DNA from: an uncultured Christensenella sp.
GTDB taxonomy: Bacteria > Bacillota > Clostridia > Christensenellales > Pumilibacteraceae
Length of the DNA: 64,000 nucleotides
Direction: 5' to 3'
NCBI GenBank assembly: GCA_910585955.1
Contig: CAJUGC010000004.1
Span: 62,001-126,000 of the forward strand
Below, one piece after another: positions 26,025-34,861 of this stretch. The notes under the pieces are model-generated. The model saw only the letters and a list, made by a program, of their open reading frames with translations. It ran no database searches and had not been told where the DNA came from. The position numbers and the translations under genes are program-made. The number at the start of each line of letters is the position of its first letter. Positions within the stretch are counted from its first letter, which is position 1.

Positions 26025-27923
26025 CTATTTTGAAAGGTTCTTGATATACTCGCAAAGAGGCACGACCGAGACGGAAGAAATATCCTCGGAATCGACCGAA
26101 ATTTTTATCTTTTCTCCCACGTTCACGTCTGCCGCCCCATTTAAAGCGGCGGTAAAATACGGTTCGAAGCCGTCTATACGAAGATAAAGAACGGTGCGCT
26201 CGCCCGTAAAATCACGTTCGAGAACGAGCGCCGAAAGAGTGTTTTCTCCCTTGCCGAGCCTTACCGCAGAAGGCGGAATACGCAAACTTGCGACTCCGCT
26301 TTTCCACTCGCCGACAAGTTTCAGTTTGCTTTTGCCCACGACCGCCGTCGCGCCGTTTTGTCCCGCATCCACCCTTGCCTCAGCCGCATTGTCGGTAACG
26401 GGGCGCGAGACTATAAGGCGTTCTCCGCTTTTCCTGCAAAGTATCTGTTTTTCCGGACTTATATAGATTTTTACGCTTTCGCCCGCAGAAAGATTTTTTT
26501 CGTGCGGCGCAATTGCGACAACCGTCTTTTCGCACCCTTTTGCCTTGACGTAAACCGCCGTATATCTCGGATATTCGACTGTGAAATCGACCTCGCCCGC
26601 AAGCGCCATGCTTCCCTCGAACGGCTCGAACTCTATTCCGTCCGGCGGCACGGCAAGACAGATATCTTCGCCTATGACCGTTCTGTCCGTAAGCCGCGCA
26701 ACCACTCCTGCCGGCACGGTCTGTTTTTCGCCTCCGATACTCAATGCGAGCGAACCGTCGCCGCTCGGCGCCAAACGGCAATCGAGCATATTGAATGCGG
26801 GAAGCGCGGCAAGATTGCGCCCCGTAAGCTTATCGAAAAAATGCATTCTGTTTACGTCGAAAGCAAGATTTATCCGCTCCCCCTCGCGCGCCCTCGTGCG
26901 TGCGTCGACGCGCGCAATCAGCGTTTGTTCCCTTCCGTCGAGCTTAAAATACAAGAGACTCTCTCCGCCGAGACGCTCGACAAGACGCACGTCGGCGTCC
27001 ATTATCGTTTCGGGCGAAGCTTCCGTAAACAGCTGTTCGGCATGGATATCCTCGGCGCGAATCCCCATAACGACGTTCGTGCAATCGCCGCGCAGCCCCA
27101 AAAGACGCTTTGCGCGAGCGCGCGTGAGTGGAAGGATTCTACTGCCCGTGTCAAGCACGAGCTTTCCCTCGTCGTACATTATTTTGCCGTCTACCATATT
27201 CATTACCGGTTCGCCGAGAAAAGTAGCGACAAAAGCGTCCGCCGGATTGTCGTAGAGCCACTGCGGAGCGTCGAATTGCCGAAGCCTGCCGTCCTTTATT
27301 ACCGCGACGCGCTCGCCGAGCGTCATCGCGTCCGCGCCGTCGTTTACGGCGCAGACGATCGCCGTGCCGAGAAATTTCTTTATCTTTCTTATATCGGTTA
27401 TGAGAACTATCTTCTCTCTCTTATCCAGCCCGTCCAAAATATTGTCGAGAAGCACCGCCCTGCTTTTGCGCACGAGCGTGCGACAAAGCGCGACGCGTCT
27501 GAGATCGATGAGCGACAGTTCTATCGCCCTCGTCTCCAAAAGGTGTTCGATATTCATAAGCGACGCCGCTTCCCTTACTCTCGCGTCGATTTCCTCGGAC
27601 GCATATTTGCGGAGTTTCAGACCGTAAGCAAGACAATCGTACACGCGAGCTTTTTTGTCCGCGACGGGATATTCCTTCGTCACGAGCGCTACGTCTCTTT
27701 CCTTAGTGTCGGAAAAAGTACGGAGACTGCCGTCGATATACACATCGCCCGACGTCGGCGTTTCGAGACCGCAGATTATCCGAAGCGCAGTAGAACAGCC
27801 GCTTCCCACAGGTCCGGCAACGACCGTAATCTCGCCTTCGTCTGCATCAAGCGAAAAATCTTCAAGCGCGCATTTTCCGCCCGAAAAGGTCTTGTTTATG
27901 TGTTTTAACGATATGCCTGCCAT
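26025..27923 (-). CDS. MalK/UgpC-like ABC ATPase homologue with degenerate catalytic motifs
   Basis: A 632-residue protein with the layout of the sugar-type ABC ATPases (MalK class): an ATPase-like domain at about residues 1-235, then TOBE/OB-type beta domains, here clearly longer than the usual 370 total. Every catalytic motif is altered. Walker A is GPVGSGCST (Lys replaced by Cys); the Q-loop has ALVTKEYPV (no Gln); the LSGGQ signature is LSLID; Walker B ends LLDNILDGLD (catalytic Glu replaced by Asn); the H-switch reads CAVNDGADAM (His replaced by Asn). The surrounding fold (AMTLGERVAVIKDGRL, DNPADAFVATFLGEP) is kept. No permease or binding protein is nearby. I infer a non-hydrolysing scaffold or sensor. 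The ATG at 27921 has GGAG five bases upstream. Confidence 0.85.
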   Translation of the reverse strand: MAGISLKHINKTFSGGKCALEDFSLDADEGEITVVAGPVGSGCSTALRIICGLETPTSGDVYIDGSLRTFSDTKERDVALVTKEYPVADKKARVYDCLAYGLKLRKYASEEIDARVREAASLMNIEHLLETRAIELSLIDLRRVALCRTLVRKSRAVLLDNILDGLDKREKIVLITDIRKIKKFLGTAIVCAVNDGADAMTLGERVAVIKDGRLRQFDAPQWLYDNPADAFVATFLGEPVMNMVDGKIMYDEGKLVLDTGSRILPLTRARAKRLLGLRGDCTNVVMGIRAEDIHAEQLFTEASPETIMDADVRLVERLGGESLLYFKLDGREQTLIARVDARTRAREGERINLAFDVNRMHFFDKLTGRNLAALPAFNMLDCRLAPSGDGSLALSIGGEKQTVPAGVVARLTDRTVIGEDICLAVPPDGIEFEPFEGSMALAGEVDFTVEYPRYTAVYVKAKGCEKTVVAIAPHEKNLSAGESVKIYISPEKQILCRKSGERLIVSRPVTDNAAEARVDAGQNGATAVVGKSKLKLVGEWKSGVASLRIPPSAVRLGKGENTLSALVLERDFTGERTVLYLRIDGFEPYFTAALNGAADVNVGEKIKISVDSEDISSVSVVPLCEYIKNLSK

Positions 27924-27980
27924 TTTCTCCTCTCCTTGCCTTGAACGCGCCTTTCCTTTTACCGACTTTTCCTTAATCTT

Positions 27981-28009
27981 AGTATAACATTTCGACGCGA
28001 CTATTTCAA
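27981..28009 (-). promoter_or_regulatory. Promoter of the ABC-like gene
   Basis: Minus strand TTGAAA (28004-28009), 17 bases, TATACT (27981-27986), about 55 bases before the start. Confidence 0.7.
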
Positions 28010-28069
28010 GCGGATTGGCGCAGAAAATAAAAAAAACGATTTTTCTTTTTCTTTGCGTGGTATTTTTAC

Positions 28070-28098
28070 TTGCATATTTATTCATTCTATTGTATACT
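28070..28098 (+). promoter_or_regulatory. Promoter of the arginine operon
   Basis: TTGCAT (28070-28075), 17 bases, TATACT (28093-28098). I saw no clear arginine-repressor box, but the site is short and variable. Confidence 0.7.
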
Positions 28099-28107
28099 GT
28101 ATATGAG

Positions 28108-28144
28108 GGGTTTTGCGCCGTCTCTTACAAAGCGCGCAAAACCC
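28108..28144 (+). promoter_or_regulatory. Hairpin in the argC leader
   Basis: A perfect 11-bp stem GGGTTTTGCGC (28108-28118) / GCGCAAAACCC (28134-28144) near the 5' end of the transcript. No T-run follows, so it is not a simple terminator; it may stabilise the mRNA or be part of a switch. Confidence 0.55.
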
Positions 28145-28169
28145 GAGGCTATCGTCACGGAGATACAGT

Positions 28170-29195
28170 ATGAAAAAGATACGCATTGCGATAATAGGTG
28201 CAAACGGATATACGGGCTTTATGCTTTTGAAGCTTCTCGCATCGCACAGGCACGCCGAAGTAACATTTGTCACGTCGAGAAGCGAGGCGGGCAAACCCGT
28301 TTCGGCTCTCTACCCCACGCTTGCCGGCGCATACGCGGGTCTTGCTTTTTCCGAGTACGACCCCGAAAAAGTAAAGGACGTAGACGTAGCTTTCACCGCG
28401 CTTCCGCACACTGCGGCGGCAAAGATAGGCGGCGAACTTGCCGACGCGGGCGTTAAACTTATAGACCTGTCCGCAGACTTTCGCTATACGTCGAAGGCGC
28501 TTTACGAGACGACATACGGCGTGACGCACCCGCGAGGCGATTTGCTTAAAGTAGCCGTCTACGGGCTGTGCGAATTAAACCGCGAAAAGATCAAAAGCGC
28601 GCGCATAGTCGGCAATCCCGGGTGCTATACTACCGCCGCCATACTTGCGCTTAAACCGCTTGTCGATAGCGGCATAATAGATACGGCGGGCGTAATAATC
28701 GACGCCAAGAGCGGCGTTACGGGTGCGGGACGCAAAGCCGACGTAAACTATTCGTTCTGCGAGGCGGACGACAATTTCAAAGCATATTCCGCCGTCGGGC
28801 ACAGGCACACGACCGAAATCGAGGAAAAGACGGGCATTCCCTCGCTTGTATTTACGCCGCACCTTCTTCCCGTCAAGCGCGGCATACTCGAAACTATTTA
28901 TGCGAGGATAAAGAGCGGCGACAAAGCGGAGATAGACGCTTGCTACGAAAAGGCTTACGGCGGCGAAAGGTTCGTGCACACTGCGGGCGGGAACTTGCCC
29001 GAGCTAAAGACTGTGCGCGGAAGCAACTGCGCGGCGATAGGTTATGCGCTCGACGAAAAAAACGGTATCGTCAAGATCGTTTCGGTCATAGACAACCTCA
29101 TAAAAGGCGCGAGCGGGCAAGCCGTGCAGAACATGAACATCATGTTCGGACTTGACGAAGCCGAAGGACTTCCGCTTGTCGGCGAGCACTTATAA
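28170..29195 (+). CDS. argC: N-acetyl-gamma-glutamyl-phosphate reductase
   Basis: ArgC reduces N-acetylglutamyl phosphate to the semialdehyde with NADPH, the third step of arginine synthesis. The 341-residue product has the N-terminal Rossmann motif IIGANGYTGFMLLKLL, the catalytic Cys in GNPGCYTTAA (near residue 150) and the HRHTTEIEE segment with catalytic His. The start ATG at 28170 has GGAG nine bases upstream and gives the usual N-terminus; the frame is open 19 codons further. It leads the operon argC-argB-argD-argF-GNAT. argJ, which normally sits between argC and argB in Bacillota, is missing. Confidence 0.95.
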   Translation: MKKIRIAIIGANGYTGFMLLKLLASHRHAEVTFVTSRSEAGKPVSALYPTLAGAYAGLAFSEYDPEKVKDVDVAFTALPHTAAAKIGGELADAGVKLIDLSADFRYTSKALYETTYGVTHPRGDLLKVAVYGLCELNREKIKSARIVGNPGCYTTAAILALKPLVDSGIIDTAGVIIDAKSGVTGAGRKADVNYSFCEADDNFKAYSAVGHRHTTEIEEKTGIPSLVFTPHLLPVKRGILETIYARIKSGDKAEIDACYEKAYGGERFVHTAGGNLPELKTVRGSNCAAIGYALDEKNGIVKIVSVIDNLIKGASGQAVQNMNIMFGLDEAEGLPLVGEHL

Positions 29196-29369
29196 CTTAC
29201 TTACTTTCTTTTCGGGAAAAGAAAGTAAGTAAAGAAAAGCTAAGTAAGAAAACATGGATAACAGTGTGGATTGCTTCGCTTCGCTCGCAATGACGTAAGC
29301 TAAAAGAAAGTATGCAAAGAAAAGCCAAGTAAAAAAGAGAGTAAGCAAAGCCAAGCAAAAGGAAAAATT
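29196..29369 (+). repeat. Repeat-bearing spacer between argC and argB
   Basis: A 15-bp perfect palindrome (arms 29199-29213 and 29216-29230, ACTTACTTTCTTTTC type) follows the argC stop. At about 29270-29296 lies GATTGCTT...CGCAATGACG, an inverted repeat found in many unrelated bacteria, with a second copy near 44860-44885. The rest is purine-rich with recurring AAGTAAG and AAGCAAAG words. No gene is seen. Confidence 0.6.
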
Positions 29370-30239
29370 ATGACTCAGAATATGAATGAAATGATAGAAC
29401 GGGCAAAGACGCTTGTCGAAGCTCTCCCCTACATAAGCGCTTTTTCGGGTAAGACCATTGTAATCAAATACGGCGGAAACGCCATGAACGACGAGAACAC
29501 CGTGCGCACTATCATGCAGGACGTAGCCGCCCTTAAGATCGTAGGCGTAAAGCCCATACTCGTGCACGGCGGCGGACCCGAGATAAACTCCATGCTCTCG
29601 CGCGTGCACATCGAACCGCAATTTTCGGGAGGTCTGCGCGTAACCGACGAAAAGACCATGGAAATAGTCCAAATGGTGCTGGCGGGCAAGATAAACAAGA
29701 ACGTCGTATCGCTCTTAAACACACTCGGCGTAAAAGCCGTCGGGCTGTGCGGCAAGGACGCGGGGCTGATAAAGGTCAAAAAATACAGCCCGAACGGCAC
29801 GGATATAGGGTATGTAGGCGAGATAGTCTCCATAAACGAAAAACTGCTCGAAGCGCTGACAGGCGACTACATTCCCGTCATTTCCTCCATAGGCGCGGAC
29901 GAAGCGGGCGTAAGCTATAACGTAAACGCCGACACGGCGGCGGGCGCGATAGGCGGCGCGGTCGGCGCGGAAAAGCTCATATTCCTCACTGACATAGACG
30001 GGATTCGTAGCAAAGAAAACGACCCGACAACGCTCATTTCGCGCATAAGCGTCGGCGAAATCGAGGACATGATAGAGTCCGGCGCGATAAAGGGCGGCAT
30101 GATCCCCAAAGTGCGCGGCTGTATAGACGCAATCCGTCACGGCATCAAGTCGGTGCAGATAGTAAACGGCACTATTCCCCACTCGATACTTCTCGAGCTG
30201 TTTACGGACAGCGGAGTCGGTACAATGGTCACGGCTTAA
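29370..30239 (+). CDS. argB: Acetylglutamate kinase
   Basis: ArgB phosphorylates N-acetylglutamate, the second step of arginine synthesis. The 289-residue amino-acid-kinase fold protein shows VIKYGGNAM near residue 32, LVHGGGPEIN near 62, SGGLRVTD, the nucleotide-site segment FLTDIDGIRS and GGMIPKV near 250. The N-terminal helix seen in arginine-inhibited hexameric kinases seems to be present (MNEMIERAKTLVEALPYI), so feedback inhibition is likely. The ATG has AAGGA seven bases upstream. Confidence 0.95.
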   Translation: MTQNMNEMIERAKTLVEALPYISAFSGKTIVIKYGGNAMNDENTVRTIMQDVAALKIVGVKPILVHGGGPEINSMLSRVHIEPQFSGGLRVTDEKTMEIVQMVLAGKINKNVVSLLNTLGVKAVGLCGKDAGLIKVKKYSPNGTDIGYVGEIVSINEKLLEALTGDYIPVISSIGADEAGVSYNVNADTAAGAIGGAVGAEKLIFLTDIDGIRSKENDPTTLISRISVGEIEDMIESGAIKGGMIPKVRGCIDAIRHGIKSVQIVNGTIPHSILLELFTDSGVGTMVTA

Positions 30240-30309
30240 CAGGGAAATATAAATTATTTTTTGTTGACATATCAATTCGTATATTATTGCGGGAGAAGCT
30301 ATTTTAAAA

Positions 30310-31506
30310 ATGGATTTCGATAAAATAAAACAGGCGGAAAACAGCTGCTATATGCCGACATTTAGCAGATACAATATCTGCTTTACGCACGGCAAAGGGG
30401 CAAAGCTCTACGACACGGCGGGCAAGGAGTACACGGACTTTTGCGCGGGCATTGCAGTCAACGCTTTGGGTCACGGCGACGAGGAACTTGTTTCGGCTAT
30501 CGCGGAGCAGGCGAAAAAGCTTATACACGCTTCCAACCTCTATTACAACGCGCCGCAATCGGAGCTTGCCGAAAGGCTGACTTCGGGCACTATTTTTTCG
30601 CGCGTGTTCTTCGCGAACAGCGGCGCGGAAGCAAACGAGGGCGCGATCAAGCTTGTCAGAAAGTACTGGAAGGCGCAGGGCGAAAACAAGTACAAAGTAC
30701 TGTGCGCGAGCGACGCTTTTCACGGGCGCACGCTTACGACGCTTGCGGCGACGGGACAGAAAAAATATTCGGAACCGTTCGAGCCTCTTCCCGATGGCTT
30801 TTTGCACATAAATTACAACGATTTCCCCGCCCTAAAGCGCGCGCTTACGGACGACGTGGGAGCGGTCATGCTCGAGCCTATTCAGGGCGAAAGCGGCGTA
30901 ACGCCCGCGAGCTACGACTTTCTCGTCAACACATATGCTTTGTGCAAAGAGCGCGGCGTACTGCTCGTTCTCGACGAGATCCAAACTGGCGTCGGGCGCA
31001 CGGGCAAGTTCTTCTGTTTCGAGCACTACGGCATTCAACCCGACGTCGTGACTCTTGCCAAGGGGCTTGCGGGCGGCGTGCCCATCGGTGCGGTGCTTGC
31101 GAGAGGTCCCGTCGCCACGGCGTTTGCGCCCGGCGATCACGGCACGACTTTCGGCGGCAATCCCCTCGCCTGCGCGGCGGCAAACGTCGTCGTAAGGCGC
31201 GTAGGCACTCCGGAGTTTCTCTCGCGTATCGAAGCCCTCGGACAGCACTTGCAGAACAGACTCATGATGCTTAGAAAGTACAAGTTTGTCGAGGACGTGA
31301 GAGGACTGGGACTCATGCGCGGCGTGCAACTTTCGGAAAAGCTCAAAAATGCGGAAGTGGTCGGACGCATGGCGAGCGCAGGTTTTTTGCTCGCGACGGC
31401 GGGTCGCAACTCGCTGAGATTCGTGCCGCCGCTTATCGTTTCCGAAAAAGAAATCGACGATATGGCGGAAAAGTTGACCGAAATATTTGCCAACACGAAC
31501 ATTTAA
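30310..31506 (+). CDS. argD: Acetylornithine aminotransferase
   Basis: A PLP-dependent class III aminotransferase (398 residues) that converts N-acetylglutamate semialdehyde to N-acetylornithine. The family pattern is clear: FANSGAEANEGAIKLVRKY, FHGRTL, VMLEPIQGE, LLVLDEIQTGVGRTGKFF, and the PLP lysine in TLAKGLAGGVPIGA, followed by HGTTFGGNPLACA. It lies third in the arg operon, 70 bases after argB; the spacing has a GGGAG-type ribosome binding site. Confidence 0.93.
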   Translation: MDFDKIKQAENSCYMPTFSRYNICFTHGKGAKLYDTAGKEYTDFCAGIAVNALGHGDEELVSAIAEQAKKLIHASNLYYNAPQSELAERLTSGTIFSRVFFANSGAEANEGAIKLVRKYWKAQGENKYKVLCASDAFHGRTLTTLAATGQKKYSEPFEPLPDGFLHINYNDFPALKRALTDDVGAVMLEPIQGESGVTPASYDFLVNTYALCKERGVLLVLDEIQTGVGRTGKFFCFEHYGIQPDVVTLAKGLAGGVPIGAVLARGPVATAFAPGDHGTTFGGNPLACAAANVVVRRVGTPEFLSRIEALGQHLQNRLMMLRKYKFVEDVRGLGLMRGVQLSEKLKNAEVVGRMASAGFLLATAGRNSLRFVPPLIVSEKEIDDMAEKLTEIFANTNI

Positions 31507-31568
31507 TGGTATACTGAGGCGTACCCATCTTTTCGGGTGCGTGAAATTTATGAAAAAGGAAATAAATT

Positions 31569-32510
31569 ATGGATTTATCGCAATACAAGGCGAAGGGAAA
31601 AATAGACAACAAGCACCTTTTGACGCTTAAGGATTATTCCGTGGGCGATATTTACGAAGTGCTTGCCCGCGCCGTAAAACTCAAAGACATGAACCGCAGA
31701 GGCAAAAAGCAAAACTATCTCAAAGGCAAGACGGTTGCGCTCATTTTCGCGAAGTCGTCTACGCGGACGAGAGTTTCGTTCGAACAGGGCGTGCGCCAGC
31801 TCGGCGGCACCCCGCTCTTTCTCTCCTCTAATGACATTCAGCTCGGACGCGGCGAGACCATTCACGACACCGTGAAAGTGCTCGAACGCTATGGCATAGA
31901 CGCGATTATGATTCGCACTTTCAAGCAGTCCGACCTCGAAGAACTCAAGGAGTACGGCTCTATACCCATAATCAACGGACTTACCGACGACTTCCACCCC
32001 TGCCAGGTGCTTGCCGACCTTCAGACCGTCTACGAAAGATTCGGGCGGCTAGAGGGTATTAAATTCGCTTACTTCGGCGACGGCAACAATATGGCGAACT
32101 CACTGATGCTCGGCGGCGCAAAAGTCGGCATGAAGGTCTATATCTGCTCGCCGAAAGGGTTCGAGCCGAAGAAAGAAATAGTCGAGGAAGCGGCACGCTT
32201 CGGCGAAGTCGTCGTAACGAGCAGCGTCGAAGAAGCGGCAAAGGACACGGACGTACTCTATACCGACGTTTTCTTCTCCATGGGTCAGGAAAAGGACAAG
32301 AAAAAAGAGGACGCGCTCATGCCGTATCAAGTCAACGCTTCGGTCATGGACATGGCAAAGAGCGACGCGGCGTTCATGCACTGTCTGCCCGCGCACCGCG
32401 GCGAAGAGGTCACGGCGGACGTCATAGACTCTCCCCGCTCGATAATTTTCGAACAGGCGGAAAACCGCTTGCACGCACAGAAAGCCGTCATGTCGCTGCT
32501 CATAAAATAG
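31569..32510 (+). CDS. argF: Ornithine carbamoyltransferase
   Basis: OTC joins ornithine and carbamoyl phosphate to give citrulline. The 313-residue product carries the carbamoyl-phosphate motif SSTRTRVSFEQ near residue 60, HPCQVLADLQT, and the ornithine-site HCLPAHRGEE (catalytic Cys) near residue 275; a DVFFSMGQEK segment replaces the D..SMG loop. AAAGGA lies seven bases before the ATG. Biosynthetic context argues for the anabolic enzyme. Confidence 0.95.
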   Translation: MDLSQYKAKGKIDNKHLLTLKDYSVGDIYEVLARAVKLKDMNRRGKKQNYLKGKTVALIFAKSSTRTRVSFEQGVRQLGGTPLFLSSNDIQLGRGETIHDTVKVLERYGIDAIMIRTFKQSDLEELKEYGSIPIINGLTDDFHPCQVLADLQTVYERFGRLEGIKFAYFGDGNNMANSLMLGGAKVGMKVYICSPKGFEPKKEIVEEAARFGEVVVTSSVEEAAKDTDVLYTDVFFSMGQEKDKKKEDALMPYQVNASVMDMAKSDAAFMHCLPAHRGEEVTADVIDSPRSIIFEQAENRLHAQKAVMSLLIK

Positions 32511-32519
32511 GAATCAGCC

Positions 32520-33053
32520 ATGCCGAACGAAACGAAAAACGAAAGTGGCAAAGTCGTCGTAAGACGAGCTTTAAAGTCGGACGCCGAAGAAATCCTAAAC
32601 GTGACCAAAGCCGCGTTTACGCTATATAAGGACGATCTGCACTCCTCTTACCCCGTGCCCGCTTTGGCGGAAACCGCAGCCGACATTGAAACGGATATAG
32701 AAAGCCACGTCGTATATGTGGCCGTCGCAAACGGACGCATTGCCGGTTCGATAAGACTTAGAAAGCTCAATAACGAACTTGCCTATGTCTATCGTTTCGG
32801 CGTTTCTCCGAACGTCAACAATTCCGGTATCGGTTCGAGCCTGCTCGCGCGCATCATAGACGACTGCGTTGCGGACGGCATGAAAGCTATTGCGCTTCAC
32901 ACAAACTCGCGATATTATAAACTCGCGCGCTACTATTACGGCAAAAGGTTTTTCGTGCACTCGACTTCGACCGCAAAGGGCTATATCCGCGCGCTGTTCG
33001 TCAAGGAACTTTCGGACAAATCGTACGACATCTCTCCCGCTTTCGAGCTGTAA
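32520..33053 (+). CDS. GNAT family N-acetyltransferase
   Basis: A 177-residue GNAT protein. The acetyl-CoA-binding motif A is seen at FGVSPNVNNSGIGSSLLARII (about residues 95-115, here ending in the V..N..GIG..L pattern), after beta strands RIAGSIRLRKLNNELAYVYRF. The start is nine bases after argF, so it belongs to the arg transcript. The operon has neither argJ nor argA, and this gene could supply N-acetylglutamate synthase activity as short GNAT-type synthases do in some bacteria and archaea. This is inference from position; it could also be an unrelated acetyltransferase. Confidence 0.8.
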   Translation: MPNETKNESGKVVVRRALKSDAEEILNVTKAAFTLYKDDLHSSYPVPALAETAADIETDIESHVVYVAVANGRIAGSIRLRKLNNELAYVYRFGVSPNVNNSGIGSSLLARIIDDCVADGMKAIALHTNSRYYKLARYYYGKRFFVHSTSTAKGYIRALFVKELSDKSYDISPAFEL

Positions 33054-33074
33054 AAAATATCGCAATAAAAAAAT

Positions 33075-33112
33075 CGGCTGTATCATTACTTGGGTACAGC
33101 CGTTTATTTATT
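33075..33112. terminator. Bidirectional terminator between the arg and aro operons
   Basis: CGGCTGTA (33075-33082) pairs with TACAGCCG (33095-33102), followed by TTTATTTATT on the plus strand and by an A/T-rich run on the minus strand. Confidence 0.75.
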
Positions 33113-33623
33113 ATCGACTCTGTTTTACCGCCGCGATTATTTCCGAAGCCGTTTCGTCCGCGGTTTTGCCGTCGACGGCAAGGACTATGTCCGCGTACTT
33201 TTTGTAGAGCGGAGCGCGCTCGCGCTTTTGGGTCTCTATGCGGCTTTTGAGGTCGCCGCCCTTTATAAGGGGGCGCGTCGTGTCGCCTTGAAGGCGTGCC
33301 GCTATGGTTTCCGTCTCGGCGTTTAACAGAACTACTATGCCTCGCTCTCTTATGTAGCTCATTGCGGGACTTAAAACCGCGCCGCCTCCGAGCGCAATGA
33401 CGGCGTTCTCCTTTCTCGACAGCTCGTACAAAATCTTACCTTCCTCGACGCGGAACATCGCTTCGCCGTAGCGCTCGAAAAATTCCGAAATCTTACCGAA
33501 GCGACTTTCGAAAAGCTCGTCGCTGTCGTAAAAGAGCTTCTTTTGTCTGTCCGCGAGCGTCTTGCCTATCGTCGTCTTGCCGACCCCCGCCGATCCTATA
33601 AGAATTATATTCGTCTTTTCCAT
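33111..33623 (-). CDS. aroK: Shikimate kinase
   Basis: A 170-residue kinase for the fifth shikimate-pathway step. Walker A GSAGVGKTTIG is near residue 9, the shikimate site D33-S34-D35 is in FYDSDELFE, VIALGGGAVL (about 75-85) and the lid/arginine segment GDTTRPLI follow. It is the last gene of the aro run and starts one base after aroQ, which implies coupled translation. Confidence 0.93.
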   Translation of the reverse strand: MEKTNIILIGSAGVGKTTIGKTLADRQKKLFYDSDELFESRFGKISEFFERYGEAMFRVEEGKILYELSRKENAVIALGGGAVLSPAMSYIRERGIVVLLNAETETIAARLQGDTTRPLIKGGDLKSRIETQKRERAPLYKKYADIVLAVDGKTADETASEIIAAVKQSR

Positions 33624-33624
33624 A

Positions 33625-34050
33625 CTATTTTTTTGTATGCGCTACCGCCGCTCGTACGGCAAGCATATAGCTTTCTTTTCCGAAGCCCGCGATCACGCCG
33701 TCTACGACGGGAGAAATCACGGAACGGGCGCGGAACTCCTCGCGCGCCTGCACGTTCGTAAGATGAACTTCGACTTTAAAGCAAGTCTTGTCCTTTAGTG
33801 CGTCGGCGATCGCATAACTGTAGTGCGTATGCGCGCCCGCGTTTATTATTATCGCGTCGGCGTCGGTCATTTGAACCTTTTCGACTATCTCGCCCTCGAA
33901 GTTCGATGTAAAAAATTCGGGAACCATTCCGAGCTCGCCGCACAGCTTTTTCGCCTCGCTCTCTATTTCGGCGAGCGTGACCGTGCCGTACTCCTTGCTT
34001 CTTTTTCCGAGCATATTGAGATTTACGCCGTTTATTATCAAGATTTTCAT
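33625..34050 (-). CDS. aroQ: Type II 3-dehydroquinate dehydratase
   Basis: A 141-residue AroQ-type dehydratase (third pathway step). Visible are IINGVNLNMLGKRSKEYG with the catalytic Tyr, IINAGAHTHYSYAI and the EVHLTNVQAREEFR segment with catalytic His and substrate-binding Arg. The common P of NPGA is replaced by A (NAGA). The gene is 16 bases after aroE in the same run. Confidence 0.93.
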   Translation of the reverse strand: MKILIINGVNLNMLGKRSKEYGTVTLAEIESEAKKLCGELGMVPEFFTSNFEGEIVEKVQMTDADAIIINAGAHTHYSYAIADALKDKTCFKVEVHLTNVQAREEFRARSVISPVVDGVIAGFGKESYMLAVRAAVAHTKK

Positions 34051-34066
34051 GGTTGTTTCTCCTTTT

Positions 34067-34861
34067 CTATTTCCCTACGATCCGCATTACCAGCCGCTTT
34101 ATTTCCCTATAGTCCGCGTCCGTCAGATTTACGCCGAGAATGATCTCGTCGGCTTTCACCGCCTGATAAACGAGCATATCGAGTCCGTTCTTCGTACGCG
34201 CTCCCGCCGCCCTCATCTCCTTGAGAAAGTCGGTTTCGGGCGGGCTGTAGATAAGATCGTACGCATACTTTACGCTTTTTTTATCGAATTTTTCTACGAG
34301 CGAAGAAAGCGGATTGTCGCCATTTTTGAGTCCGCAGCTAGTGCAATTGATTATTGCCGCCGCACTCTCTCCACGCCATTCTCTTGCGCCCGTTTCTTGC
34401 AAAAGCGGTTTGAGCCTGTCCGCCGTGCGGTTGTGCGCATAAACCGCAAAGCCCGCGTCCTTAAGCGTTTTTACGACGACTTTCGCCGCGCCGCCCGCGC
34501 CGAGCACAAGTACGTTCTCTCCGAAGGTAAGGTCGCAGTCCTCATTGAAGCTGCGCAAAAAGCCGCTTCCGTCCGTATTGTAGCCGACTGCTTTTCCGCC
34601 CGTCATTGCAACGGTGTTGACCGCTCCGCAGCCGCTCTTGTCCTCGTCTATGAGCGGGATAATCATTTCCTTATACGGCTTCGTCACGTTAAAGCCGTCG
34701 AGGCTCTCGCGCATTCTCCTTACCGTTTCTTCGAGTTTTTCGTTCGATGTGTCGAACACGTCGTACGCCCCTTCGACTCCGAGATAGTCAAACGCCGCGC
34801 CGTGTACGAGCGGAGAGAGCGTATAGCTTATGCCGCTTCCCAAAAGTCCGAGTTTATACAT
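34067..34861 (-). CDS. aroE: Shikimate dehydrogenase
   Basis: AroE reduces 3-dehydroshikimate with NADPH. In this 264-residue protein the N-terminus GLLGSGISYTLSPLVHG carries the substrate-binding S..LSP.(M)H pattern, FNVTKPYKEMIIPLID has the catalytic Lys, and the NADP site is VLGAGGAAKVVVKTL with AHNRTADR. The start ATG (34859-34861) overlaps the end of aroA by eight bases; the frame is open 33 codons further inside aroA and was not used. Confidence 0.93.
   Translation of the reverse strand: MYKLGLLGSGISYTLSPLVHGAAFDYLGVEGAYDVFDTSNEKLEETVRRMRESLDGFNVTKPYKEMIIPLIDEDKSGCGAVNTVAMTGGKAVGYNTDGSGFLRSFNEDCDLTFGENVLVLGAGGAAKVVVKTLKDAGFAVYAHNRTADRLKPLLQETGAREWRGESAAAIINCTSCGLKNGDNPLSSLVEKFDKKSVKYAYDLIYSPPETDFLKEMRAAGARTKNGLDMLVYQAVKADEIILGVNLTDADYREIKRLVMRIVGK

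Noticed and set aside
30240..30309. Promoter between argB and argD
   Set aside because: TTGACA is present near 30264, but no -10 box lies at a suitable distance.
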